From the NCBI GenBank assembly GCA_002280555.1, contig NCEE01000021.1, forward strand, positions 1-40,070: DNA of 40,070 nucleotides. The letters run 5' to 3'. Shown in pieces: positions 25,274 to 34,096 of the stretch (positions within the stretch are counted from its first letter, which is position 1; the number at the start of each line of letters is the position of its first letter). A model generated the notes under the pieces. The model ran no database searches. It had not been told where the DNA came from and worked only from the letters and a program-made list of their open reading frames with translations. The translations under genes were made by a program, and so were the position numbers. The stretch is from Sphingomonas sp. 32-62-10 (GTDB lineage: Bacteria > Pseudomonadota > Alphaproteobacteria > Sphingomonadales > Sphingomonadaceae).

Positions 25274-27220
25274 TTATTTATCCTCGAGCACGATCAACGT
25301 CGATGTGGCGCCGGCCGCAATTCGCCGGACGTGGTATGCAATAATCGCATCGCCGGGGTATTTTTCAGCCAACGCCTTGAAAGCATCGATCCCCTGGGGG
25401 TTTTCCGCCTTCAAAAGATCATAGGCCGCCATATAATCCGCCGTCACATTGGTCGCCGCATCGGCTTCCGATACTGGCGAGAACAGCCCGACCGGTTTGG
25501 TCTTGCCCTTCAGAACGACATCGCCGATCGGCCGGAACTTCAAGTTCGGGCAGGCCGCAACGGTTTCTTCCGTCACGCAAATGCGCGTGCCGAAATATTT
25601 ATTCACGCCCTCGGTGCGTGCCGCCGTGTTGACGGTATCGCCAAGTGCCGTGAAATCCATCCGCGTTGCCGAACCGAAATTGCCAACCGTGGCGATGCCA
25701 GTGTGGATGCCGATCCGCGTCACACCGATCGGTATCCCGGCCGCGTTCTGCGCTTTTTTGAATGCCTCGGCATAGACATCGAGTTCAAGCGCGCATTTCA
25801 CCGCGCGTTCGGCGTGATCGGGTTGAGGAATTGGCGCGTTGAAGATCGCCATGATCGCATCGCCGATGAACTTGTCGATCGTGCCCTGATATTTCAGGAT
25901 GATCGCGCAGGCACCATCGAGATAAGCGTTGAGCACTTCTGACAGTTTTTCCGAGGTCAACCCTTCGGACAGCGTCGTGAAGCTGGCAATGTCAGTGAAG
26001 ATGAAGGTCACTTCGCGACGATCACCCTTGATGCTCAGCGCGCTCGGATCATCGACCAGCTGGTCAACCACCGCCGGCGACACGTAGCGAGAGAAAGCAC
26101 CCTGAATGAACTGACGTTGTTTGCGTTCGGCACGGCCAATAATGACGTCCATCAGCCATAGCGCGAGGAGCATCGCAATCGTGGGCGCGAGCAATGGCAC
26201 CAGGGGGACACCGCGGCTGTAACCAAGCATTGCAAATGCCCAATAGATCACGATGAAAATGCCACCCATCGTGAAACTGAAGGCCGCACCGCGCTTCAGA
26301 AGGCCTAAGCCAACCCCGATCAGCGCAAACATTACGGTGATCGTGACGTCACCATAGATATTGAGACGGTTGAGCGACCGGTGTTCGAGATATTGCGATA
26401 TGCCATGGGCCATGATCATGATCCCAGGCATCATCGCGTCATCGCCATCATCAATAACGGCGAGCGGCGTGCGGTGGCGATCGGTGATGGATAACACTGC
26501 CCCAACGAGCACGATTTTGCCCTTGAACCATTCGTCGGGCAGAAATGCGACCGTGTGTGACGGATAAAGTGGGAAGGCCGGCGTTTCAGCATCGGGATGC
26601 GGGCGCCAGGCGATATCGGGCTCTGCCTTCGGGGTGTCGACGCCAACCAGCTTCGCTGCCTTTCGTGCAAAGCCCAGTGGCATCCCTGGATCGGTTTCGC
26701 CCGCAAAAATCCAGCGCACCGTGCCGTCATTGGGGTCTGTCGACATATTGGCGCCCGCACGCAGGCGTTCGGGCACAAAGTCATTCAAATAGGCGAGCTG
26801 ATCCTCATTCACGACGTTCTTTGAATTCGAATAGCTGATGAACAGCGGCGTCTTGATCTCGCGGATCGTTTTCTTGAGCAATTCATCCTTGGCGGGCTCG
26901 GTCGGCTGATCGAGCAGCACGTCGACACCGATCGCGCGGGCGCCTTTTGCTTCAAGGGTTTTGATGAGATTGGCCAGAAACTCGCGGTCCACCGGCGAAC
27001 GATAGGCAAACTGGGTCACCGTCTCTTCGGTCAGCCCGGCAATGACGATGTCTTTCGATTGCGGCATCGGTGCAGAAAGCGCACCAACGCGGATATCACG
27101 GCCGATGTTTTCCAGACCCGACAAAAATGTCAGATACTGGACCGCGACCGTGGCAATTATCGCCGACAGGACGGCAGCAAAAGCTGCCGTCCTGTAGTCC
27201 TTCAGTTTCTTCGCATTCAT
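25274..27220 (-). CDS. CHASE2-domain class III adenylate cyclase
   Basis: 648 residues. One N-terminal membrane helix leads to an extracytoplasmic CHASE2 sensor (roughly residues 40-320, including VIAGLTEETVTQFAYRSPV). Three more helices follow (VTITVMFALIGVGLGLL and the next two stretches), then a cytoplasmic cyclase domain at about 395-590. The metal-binding aspartates are Asp410 (FTDIASF) and Asp454 (DKFIGDAIMAIF), the purine lysine is Lys450, and the transition-state pair is Asn531/Arg535 (VNTAAR). The second purine-selecting position falls on Thr524 rather than Asp, a K/T pair like class IIIb adenylate cyclases. It overlaps the small exported-protein gene by four bases (ATGA). The ligand sensed is unknown; it probably makes cAMP. 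Confidence 0.92.
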   Translation of the reverse strand: MNAKKLKDYRTAAFAAVLSAIIATVAVQYLTFLSGLENIGRDIRVGALSAPMPQSKDIVIAGLTEETVTQFAYRSPVDREFLANLIKTLEAKGARAIGVDVLLDQPTEPAKDELLKKTIREIKTPLFISYSNSKNVVNEDQLAYLNDFVPERLRAGANMSTDPNDGTVRWIFAGETDPGMPLGFARKAAKLVGVDTPKAEPDIAWRPHPDAETPAFPLYPSHTVAFLPDEWFKGKIVLVGAVLSITDRHRTPLAVIDDGDDAMMPGIMIMAHGISQYLEHRSLNRLNIYGDVTITVMFALIGVGLGLLKRGAAFSFTMGGIFIVIYWAFAMLGYSRGVPLVPLLAPTIAMLLALWLMDVIIGRAERKQRQFIQGAFSRYVSPAVVDQLVDDPSALSIKGDRREVTFIFTDIASFTTLSEGLTSEKLSEVLNAYLDGACAIILKYQGTIDKFIGDAIMAIFNAPIPQPDHAERAVKCALELDVYAEAFKKAQNAAGIPIGVTRIGIHTGIATVGNFGSATRMDFTALGDTVNTAARTEGVNKYFGTRICVTEETVAACPNLKFRPIGDVVLKGKTKPVGLFSPVSEADAATNVTADYMAAYDLLKAENPQGIDAFKALAEKYPGDAIIAYHVRRIAAGATSTLIVLEDK

Positions 27221-27945
27221 TTTGAGACGGCTTGATTCTGTCCAACGGTCTTCAGCAGCGCATCAGCCTGCTGCGTGCAGCCCTTTTCGAGCATCCATGA
27301 CGCCAGGATCAGATCATTTTCCAGATCCGACGGCACGATGTTGATGCTGACCGGAAACTCCTGGTCTTCAACCCGCATCACAAAGATCGTCTGCGAATCG
27401 AATGCTGCCAGTTCAGGCACCGCCATCATCGATTCACCAGCATTCCATTCGAAATCGGCAACCCATGAACGGTCGACCGGGAGAACGGTGAACTTCTGTG
27501 ACTGCTTGGCGTCCGGACGCCACCAGATCGGCTTGCCGCCTGCCTTCAGGCAGCGCTCACCGGCACGCGAGATGTCAATCAGCCAAGGATCGGGAAGTGC
27601 CGCGGCGTCAGTGGCGCCGCGGACCACACCGACCGAGCTGGTGCGGGCATTGCGGGTGTTGATCAGTGCGGCGAGCGCACGGCCGGGATCGGACGCGACT
27701 GGCGTTTTACCGAGCGGCAATCCGGAGAATTTGCCGCGCAGCGTGATCGACTTACCGTCGGGACCGATAACGGTAACCCGCTCGCCTTCCTTCAGCGTGA
27801 TCGGCGTATTGCTGTCGATCTTCTGTCCGGCCTTTAGACCCGGCGCGCGTGAATCAATCACGATCAGGGTCGATGCACTTGCGGCAGCAGAACACAGGCC
27901 AAGCGCCAGTGCTAATGTGATCTTGGAAATCTGAGCGATTGCCAT
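27217..27945 (-). CDS. Exported protein of unknown function, between CHAT and cyclase genes
   Basis: 242 residues with a clear Sec signal peptide (LALALGLCSAAASAS). The mature N-terminal part (GLKAGQKIDSNTPITLKEG, then ERVTVIGPDGKSITLRG) has the glycine/DG-rich strand pattern of FecR-like or beta-clip periplasmic domains. The C-terminal part holds a conserved-looking aromatic segment (SWVADFEWNAGESMMAVPEL) and a helical end (LENDLILASWMLEKGCTQQADALLKT) with two Cys. I do not recognise the full-length family. It has the best ribosome binding site in the operon, an anti-SD match at 27951-27957, and overlaps the cyclase start. Its position suggests it acts in the periplasm together with the CHASE2 sensor or the CHAT protein; this is inference. 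Confidence 0.75.
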   Translation of the reverse strand: MAIAQISKITLALALGLCSAAASASTLIVIDSRAPGLKAGQKIDSNTPITLKEGERVTVIGPDGKSITLRGKFSGLPLGKTPVASDPGRALAALINTRNARTSSVGVVRGATDAAALPDPWLIDISRAGERCLKAGGKPIWWRPDAKQSQKFTVLPVDRSWVADFEWNAGESMMAVPELAAFDSQTIFVMRVEDQEFPVSINIVPSDLENDLILASWMLEKGCTQQADALLKTVGQNQAVSK

Positions 27946-27947
27946 CT

Positions 27948-30900
27948 TTACCTCCTTGCGATTTGCGGCGCGTTCATCGGTGGTAACCCCATGCCATCAC
28001 CGATCACGACAAATGCGGCCCAAAAGAACGGGTGGGCCGTTGCACCCTTCGCGGACAAGCTGTTCTGGGCCCGCCGCAGTGACTCTCCTACGCTACCACC
28101 GTTACTCTCACGTAATGACGTAAACAATGCCGACATCAACTCTGCTGTCGCCGCAGATGGCACCTGCCAGTGCGTGACGAGCATATTACGCGCGCCGGCG
28201 TGGAAAAACGCCTCCGCAAGTCCCGATAAAGCATCTCCGCCGCCAAAGCGACCATCACTTGCAGCCGTATTGCACGCAGAGAGGACAACAAGGTCAGCAT
28301 TGAGCCGTAAGCTCGCGATTTCACTGGATTCTAACAATCCGTCGCGTGCCGTATCTATTTGTTGAGCTCCGGGCGGGGGTGACAGCACCAGCCCAGGTTC
28401 AGCCTGACAGCGCAATTCGCCGGGCAGCAGGCCGTGGGTAGCGAAATAGAGAACGCGGTAATCATCAAGCGACTGCTTACGCAGATTTTCTTCAGTCGCG
28501 TTGCCGCTCAAGAACAAACTACCGCTTGGTGCGCCAAGCGAGGTCGCCACAACATTCAGTTCACGCGCGGTATCCGGCAAGGGGGCCAGTGCGCGCAACA
28601 GGCCGGCCGGCATGGCACCGCCCTGACGACAATTGTTCGCCAACGCGGCAAAGGGGGATGCCTCCCCTGCTTTCGGGGTATGGCCAACGAGTGCGGGATC
28701 GCCAAAAGCCAACAGCGCCTGGCGTGGTGCCGGTCGATCCTTGCTCCCGCGCAGGGCCGTAAAGGCCCGGAGCGAAGGCGTGTAGGAAATCGTCTTGGTC
28801 CGAACCAGCCAATCGGCCTTTTCATAGCTGGTGCCGCCCGGTGGCGTCGCGACCAGCAAGCTGAACGGCAAGTTGCTGAGCGGTCCCGAGGGCACGACAA
28901 TCAACTGATCGACCTTCGCCAACTCTTCCTTCAATCCACCAAGCAGCAGATCATGAAGCTGATTGGCCTCATCAAGATTGAACTCGTTGATGGCACCGCC
29001 CTGGATTTCGAGCGCTCGCCGGATCGAGGTGACTGCCGCACGCAGCTCGGCTGCCCCTTCGGACACACGAGCGATAAATGCCCCTTCGCGCGTCACCAGC
29101 TGAGCAAAAGAACGGTCGCGCCCGATCAGGAAGGACAGGATGCCTTCGCCTTGGCGCAATGAACCACGCAACTGATCAAGGTTGACCGGTGGCGGCGTCG
29201 CCAGACTGTCATAGGCTGGGTATTTGGTCGCCAGAGTCGAACGGATATTGATGATCGCGGCCAGATCATTGGCGATCTGCGCCTTTAGCGCCGCTTCAGC
29301 CTCGCCGCTGCGCTCCCCGTCCGACAATGATTGTTGATAGGAAAGCTTCACCCGCGCAAAATCAGCATCGCGCTGGAGATCCTGCATTTGGCCGATCAGC
29401 TTGCCAATCTCGGGATCGTTGGTCGAAAGCCGGGTCGCAGCCGCGGCGATCGTTTTGTCGACAAGCGGCGATTGTACGAGCTGAAACGCGTCAAATGCCT
29501 CAGCATACAGACCACGCTTCTGCACCGGATCAGTCAGCGTTTCGCCCGTATCAACGATAGCCGCTGCGAACGGTACGAGCATTTCGGCATTGAAGACACC
29601 GCTCGTCGACGGCAGCGATCGGGCAAGCTTGAAGATTTCACGATAGGTGATGATCGCAGACGTGCTGACGCTTTCAGCCTGATACCCGCGGGCCAGCGCC
29701 ACCAGGGCGCGAATCGTCGGCGCACCATCGCCAAAAATCTGGCGGCGCAGCTTGATACCGGCGTTATAATATGTTTCCGCCGCCGATAGGCGCCCCTGGC
29801 CGATGCTGATCTCTCCCAACACGATCAGGGAATCAGCCTTCCACCACCGCGGCAGCCGATCCGATTTATTGAGAATCTGCAGTGCTTCACTCGCTGCGGC
29901 ATAGGCTTGGATCAAATTGTCTGACCGCAATTCCACCAGCGCCTGAAGGTTGAGCGCATTGGCAAGCTCGCCTTGCTCGATACTGACCTCAGCTTCGCCG
30001 CCTTGCGCCATTGCACCGGGCGAACCGCCGGCCTGTTCCTGCCGTTCTTCGGCAAGCTTGCGCCACGCTTCGGCGGCATCGCGCGACAAGGGCAAGGCTT
30101 GTTTGTAATCGCCCGAATTGGCAGAGTTTACTGCCAAATAAGTCGCAAGCCGCGCACGCTTGATCGGATCAGTCGATGATTGCAGCAGCGGTGCCGCGCG
30201 CCGGAACAACGCTGTTGCTTCCTCAGCCCGCCCCTGATTGCTGACGTTCAACGCGAGATCAAGCAAGGTCATCGCGATAATCTGATCGCTCGCCTTCAAC
30301 GTATCGGTTTCAAGCTCGAGTGCTTCGCGAAACGCCGTTTCAGCATCACCAAATCGACCAATGCCGTTGGCCGTGCGGCCCGCGCGGATAAGCTGGGTCA
30401 AGCGCGCCCGGTCATCGGCGCGGGTCAGCGCGATCTTGCGACCCCAGATCTGGGTGATCAATGCTTGCTGATCTGCCCCAGCATCATTCGCCCTTGGCGA
30501 TTGCAGGATGGTCAACAGCGCTGGCAGTGCCGATGGCGTGCCGTCGGCAACAGTGAAGTTATTGGCATTGACGGCCACCAGCACCAGCTGGGGCCAATCC
30601 CCGTCACGCAGAACGCAAGGGATGGCCAACAGCGCCTTGCCGCCCGATGCCGCGCCTTCAATCCAGGTCGATGCCTTGCAGCTCATGCGGCGCAGGAGCG
30701 TGGTGTATGGAATGCTTTGCAACAACCGCTTGACGATCACGTCGCGGCTCGCTGCATCGTCACCCGGCACCGTCAGCCCGGAAGCCTGAGTCTGGAAGAT
30801 CGACCCCTCGCTATTCTGCCCGCAAGTCAGCGATCGTGGAGCGGCCAATCCGGGCTCGCCCGCGACACCCTTGATGACCTTGGTCACGCAAGGCTCGCCA

Positions 30901-31019
30901 TTCAGCGTCTTGCCAACGGGCGTTGAAATTTCGGCGACAGGGCCCGCAGCCGCTGCCGGTTGCGGAAGCAGGAGCGCCATGGCCAGCAGCAGCGGGGTGA
31001 AGGGCTTCAAGCGTGCCAT
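27948..31019 (-). CDS. Periplasmic TPR + CHAT-domain (caspase-like) protein
   Basis: 1023 residues. A signal peptide (LLLAMALLLPQPAAAA) is followed by an N-terminal region and a helical tetratricopeptide-type array (for example RTANGIGRFGDAETAFREAL, ALNVSNQGRAEEATALFRRA, SIGQGRLSAAETYYNAGIKL). The C-terminal 330 or so residues form a CHAT domain, a clan CD peptidase relative, with the catalytic His near 862 (YFATHGLLPG) and Cys near 916 (VVLSACNTAA). The segments GGGDALSGLAEAFFHAGA, LVTHWQVPS and HPFFWAAFVVIGDG complete the family pattern. Both dyad residues are present, so it could be an active protease. Its start overlaps the tpsA stop (TAATG). Substrate unknown; the large exoprotein encoded just upstream is the obvious candidate. 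Confidence 0.92.
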   Translation of the reverse strand: MARLKPFTPLLLAMALLLPQPAAAAGPVAEISTPVGKTLNGEPCVTKVIKGVAGEPGLAAPRSLTCGQNSEGSIFQTQASGLTVPGDDAASRDVIVKRLLQSIPYTTLLRRMSCKASTWIEGAASGGKALLAIPCVLRDGDWPQLVLVAVNANNFTVADGTPSALPALLTILQSPRANDAGADQQALITQIWGRKIALTRADDRARLTQLIRAGRTANGIGRFGDAETAFREALELETDTLKASDQIIAMTLLDLALNVSNQGRAEEATALFRRAAPLLQSSTDPIKRARLATYLAVNSANSGDYKQALPLSRDAAEAWRKLAEERQEQAGGSPGAMAQGGEAEVSIEQGELANALNLQALVELRSDNLIQAYAAASEALQILNKSDRLPRWWKADSLIVLGEISIGQGRLSAAETYYNAGIKLRRQIFGDGAPTIRALVALARGYQAESVSTSAIITYREIFKLARSLPSTSGVFNAEMLVPFAAAIVDTGETLTDPVQKRGLYAEAFDAFQLVQSPLVDKTIAAAATRLSTNDPEIGKLIGQMQDLQRDADFARVKLSYQQSLSDGERSGEAEAALKAQIANDLAAIINIRSTLATKYPAYDSLATPPPVNLDQLRGSLRQGEGILSFLIGRDRSFAQLVTREGAFIARVSEGAAELRAAVTSIRRALEIQGGAINEFNLDEANQLHDLLLGGLKEELAKVDQLIVVPSGPLSNLPFSLLVATPPGGTSYEKADWLVRTKTISYTPSLRAFTALRGSKDRPAPRQALLAFGDPALVGHTPKAGEASPFAALANNCRQGGAMPAGLLRALAPLPDTARELNVVATSLGAPSGSLFLSGNATEENLRKQSLDDYRVLYFATHGLLPGELRCQAEPGLVLSPPPGAQQIDTARDGLLESSEIASLRLNADLVVLSACNTAASDGRFGGGDALSGLAEAFFHAGARNMLVTHWQVPSAATAELMSALFTSLRESNGGSVGESLRRAQNSLSAKGATAHPFFWAAFVVIGDGMGLPPMNAPQIARR
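27951..27957 (-). promoter_or_regulatory. Strong ribosome binding site of the exported-protein gene
   Basis: On the minus strand AAGGAGG lies a few bases before the ATG at 27945 and directly beside the CHAT gene's stop codon (27948-27950). It is the only near-perfect anti-Shine-Dalgarno match among the five operon genes, so this protein is probably translated most strongly of the downstream genes. Confidence 0.65.
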
Positions 31020-34000
31020 TATATAATGTTACCCGATCCTGAGAAACCATCATCCAGACCGGGAACATCCTCGGTCCGAGGCGGCAGACGCCGCTGCGAC
31101 GTCAACAATCCACCGGCAATCGGCGTCGAGACGACCGATTGGGCCATCGCACCCGGCGGCGGTGCGTCGCTTGACGGCGTATCGACCGATGCAAGTACCG
31201 GATCGCTCGCATCCGCGCCATCCTTTGGCGTCGGCGGCTTTTCGGTTGGCACGGGTGATGGCGGTGATGCATCGACCGGCGGCGGCGGCGGTGCCCCGCC
31301 CGAACCGGAGGGCGCTGGCGCTGGCGCAGGGGCCGGCGCTGGTGCTGGAGCCGGTGCGGGTGGCGGGGGCGGGGGCACTGGCGCTGCTACAGGCGCAGGG
31401 GCCGGTGCGGGAGCTGGAGCCGGCGCAGGCACCGGCGGTGGAACATTCACGGTCGCCACGATGGCGGTAACCTGAGTCACCGCAGCCTGCGCCGTCAACA
31501 CCCCGATGGGCCCAGCAACCGGTCCGATCGGCAGCCTGTAGTTACTCAACAGCGTTCCAGCGATCGGCTCGAAATTGGGCAGGGCGAGAATGGCCGTTAC
31601 CGTCAAGTTCATCCCGGCCATGGCAGACGCATACTCAGCCATCGTCTGGTTGATCCGGGCACCTTGGCCCGTCACAAAGCCCGACAGGCTGAAGTTTTCC
31701 GGCCCAACGGTGGCCGTGGTGGTGCCATTGGCGACGCGTGTTACCGTACCGATCAGCTGAACGGTGATCGTGCGAGGATCGATCTGGCCGATCGCGCCGC
31801 TGACGCTGCCATTGGTATTGACGATGTAGTTGGCAGCATCGGCACCAACCGTCGTCAACCCATTGACGGTAACGATCTTGCCCGTCCCGACATTTGCATT
31901 GTCGTAGATGCCGGTCGTTGCCGGGTTGATGGCAACGCTGTCGCCAGCAATCAGACCACTCAACAGATAATTGTTCGCGGCGAGCGTGGCGGTGGTGGTG
32001 CCATCGTAGATTTTGGTCGCCGTTCCCGTCAGCGAAACCGTCAACGCCTTGCGATCAATCTGTCCAACCGCAGCATTGGCGCTGGTGTTCACAATATAGT
32101 TGCCCGCATCGGCCCCGGAAATCACGATGCCATTCACCGTGACGGTCTTCCCGCTGCCGGCATTGCGATTGTCGTAAAGGCCAGCGACCGGATTGTTGAG
32201 CACGACTGTGTCACCGCTGACGACACCTGCCAGACCATAATTGTTCGCAGCGAGCGTCGCAGCGTTGTTACCGTCATAGGTCTTGACCACGCTGCCGGTG
32301 ATCGATGCGATCAGTGCCTTGGGATCGATCTGCCCAATAGCGGCAGCCGCGCTGACATTGATCGTATAATTGGCTGCATCCGCTCCCGAAATGGCGAGTC
32401 CATTGACCGTTACGATCTTGCCCGTGCCGACATTGCGGTTGTCATACACGCCTGTCGTCGGATTGTTCAGCACCACATCATCAGTGGTAATGACACCGTC
32501 AACGGGGCCGCTGACGATACCGTTGACCACATAATTACCCGCGGTCAGAGTCGCCGTGGTCGTACCATCATAGATTTTGGTGACGCCACCAACCAAGGTC
32601 GCCGTCAACGCCTTGGGCGTGACGGTCAGAACGCCATTAATGAAGTTATAGCTATAGCCGAGCAGGCCGGACAGCGAACCGAGGCCGAGCGTAATCGTAT
32701 AATCCCCAACGCGTGCCCGCATCGGATCGCCCAACGAAGCGAAGACAGGCCTTCCGACGGAAACATCCTGGGTGAAGACATTGCCGAAAGCGGCTGCATC
32801 AACGATTCCTGTTACCGTAAAGGCACGGTTCGAGTTCGCATCCAGCGTGTCGCCATACACCTTGCTCGCGTTCACCGCCGTCACGGTCACGACCGGGCTG
32901 GTCGCGAACAGATAGCGATTACCGCTAAGCCCAACCGACGATGGCGGCGTTGTCGCAAAACTGATTCCGTACGCTGCCTGATTGCCGCTCGCCAAACCAC
33001 CGAAGACGTTGGATTCGGGTGCCTGCGAGTAAATCAGCCAGCGGCCGGCATTGCTGGTGGTGATAGCGCCCGCGCCGGCCTGATTAATGAAATTGGTGCC
33101 CGCAACGATCGCGAGTTCTGCCGACGTCGCAATCGTTCCGATGCTGGCGATCGTGAGCGTGCCCATGGATTTTAGCAATGATGCCCCACCAACCGACACG
33201 GCACCCGCTACCGTTAGGCTCGAGCCCGCGGCGACCGCGTTTACTGTCAGCCCGGCCGATGTCGTCACCGCGCCTACGCTGGTGGTGGCGGCGCTGTTGA
33301 CCAGGTCGATACTGGCGGCTGTGCCGTTCAGCGATGCGAACACGTTACCAGCATTGGTCAAGGCAAAGCTGCCGCCACCGGCCAGCGTCAGACCGCCGGT
33401 CGTGAACGCTGCACTCTGCATCACAGTGCCCGCCGAGGTCAGCGTCAGCACCGTGCTGTTGAGCATCGCCCCCAGCGTGATGCTGCCACCCGACAAGGAC
33501 GTCGCGCCGCCCATCAGCGTGCCAGCCCCGCTCGTCGTCAGCGCACCCAGCGTCGTCGCCGCAGCGATGTTGCGTAAGGTGATCGCCCCTGTCGTGACCC
33601 CACCCGTCGTCACCGACGTAAAGCTGTTACCAAGCGTCCCCAAGTTATACGTGCCGCCAGCCCCGTTCAGCGTCAGCGCACCCGCCGTGAACGCCGCCAT
33701 CTGGTTGACCGTACCCGTCGTGGTCAGCACCAGCGCTTGGCTGCCAGCATCGACGCCGGCGTTCAGCGCGATGGTCCCCGCACCCGCAGCGAGCGTGGTC
33801 GTGCCGCTCGTGGTCACCGTGCCACCGATCGTGATGCCGTTGCCCGTCAGCGACGTCGTGCCCGAGGTCAGCGTGCCCGCCGCAACCGAGGTCAGCGCAC
33901 CCGACGCGGTCAGCGTCAGCGCGTTGGTGCCCGTGTTCACCGCACCGTCAACGCTCAGCGCCGAGCTCGTCGTCGTAACGCTCAACCCGCCAGAACCCGT

Positions 34001-34096
34001 CGTCGTCACCGGTCCAACGCTCAGCGTCGTCATGCCCACATTGCGCGCATCGATGCTGGTGGCGTTACCCATCCCCGTCGTCAGCGATGTGAACAC
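31019..34096 (-). CDS. TpsA exoprotein, C-terminal part (beta-strand repeats, MBG and YDG domains, Pro/Ala linker)
   Basis: About 1025 residues open in this frame; the first codon is not a real start, because the preceding codons read on into a shifted frame of the same protein. The first 550 or so residues are Thr/Gly/Ala/Ser-rich beta-helix repeats (NVFTSLTTGMGN, LTLTSAGTVMQSAAFTTGGL). An MBG-type domain follows (VTAVNASKVYGDTLDANSN), then four YDG-type modules, a proline/alanine-rich linker, and a short charged end (LDDGFSGSGNII). This is the usual end of large alphaproteobacterial two-partner-secretion adhesins. The stop codon overlaps the CHAT start (TAATG). The frame break at about 34081-34096 separates it from the next piece. 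Confidence 0.85.
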   Translation of the reverse strand: MFTSLTTGMGNATSIDARNVGMTTLSVGPVTTTGSGGLSVTTTSSALSVDGAVNTGTNALTLTASGALTSVAAGTLTSGTTSLTGNGITIGGTVTTSGTTTLAAGAGTIALNAGVDAGSQALVLTTTGTVNQMAAFTAGALTLNGAGGTYNLGTLGNSFTSVTTGGVTTGAITLRNIAAATTLGALTTSGAGTLMGGATSLSGGSITLGAMLNSTVLTLTSAGTVMQSAAFTTGGLTLAGGGSFALTNAGNVFASLNGTAASIDLVNSAATTSVGAVTTSAGLTVNAVAAGSSLTVAGAVSVGGASLLKSMGTLTIASIGTIATSAELAIVAGTNFINQAGAGAITTSNAGRWLIYSQAPESNVFGGLASGNQAAYGISFATTPPSSVGLSGNRYLFATSPVVTVTAVNASKVYGDTLDANSNRAFTVTGIVDAAAFGNVFTQDVSVGRPVFASLGDPMRARVGDYTITLGLGSLSGLLGYSYNFINGVLTVTPKALTATLVGGVTKIYDGTTTATLTAGNYVVNGIVSGPVDGVITTDDVVLNNPTTGVYDNRNVGTGKIVTVNGLAISGADAANYTINVSAAAAIGQIDPKALIASITGSVVKTYDGNNAATLAANNYGLAGVVSGDTVVLNNPVAGLYDNRNAGSGKTVTVNGIVISGADAGNYIVNTSANAAVGQIDRKALTVSLTGTATKIYDGTTTATLAANNYLLSGLIAGDSVAINPATTGIYDNANVGTGKIVTVNGLTTVGADAANYIVNTNGSVSGAIGQIDPRTITVQLIGTVTRVANGTTTATVGPENFSLSGFVTGQGARINQTMAEYASAMAGMNLTVTAILALPNFEPIAGTLLSNYRLPIGPVAGPIGVLTAQAAVTQVTAIVATVNVPPPVPAPAPAPAPAPAPVAAPVPPPPPPAPAPAPAPAPAPAPAPSGSGGAPPPPPVDASPPSPVPTEKPPTPKDGADASDPVLASVDTPSSDAPPPGAMAQSVVSTPIAGGLLTSQRRLPPRTEDVPGLDDGFSGSGNII
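31265..31440 (-). repeat. Pro/Ala-rich low-complexity linker in TpsA
   Basis: The coding strand here repeats Pro-Ala dipeptides (PAPAPAPAPAPVAAPVPPPPPP) followed by a glycine-bearing spacer (GSGGAPPPPP). It forms a flexible or rod-like linker between the YDG modules and the extreme C-terminus. The corresponding plus-strand frame is a Gly/Ala-rich shadow. Confidence 0.85.
31495..32620 (-). repeat. Four tandem YDG-type modules in TpsA
   Basis: The codons for the YDG motif sit at 32564-32572, 32270-32278 and 32000-32008, and a degenerate fourth (ANG) at 31724-31732. Spacings are 294, 270 and 276 bp, all multiples of three, so the frame is kept. Each module reads roughly K-[IT]-YDGTTTATL ... GIYDN.N.GTGK.VTVNG ... 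GADAANY. The last module has lost the Tyr-Asp and is the most divergent. Confidence 0.85.

Noticed and set aside
31664..33175. Long plus-strand open frame (503 codons) opposite tpsA
   Set aside because: Its residues are Arg/Ile/Asp-rich without domains, it has no ribosome binding site, and it mirrors the repetitive tpsA codons. The same applies to the plus-strand frames at 33087-34103, 34475-35872 and 38717-39670, whose Val/Pro/Ala-rich repeats are the complement of Thr/Gly/Ala codons.
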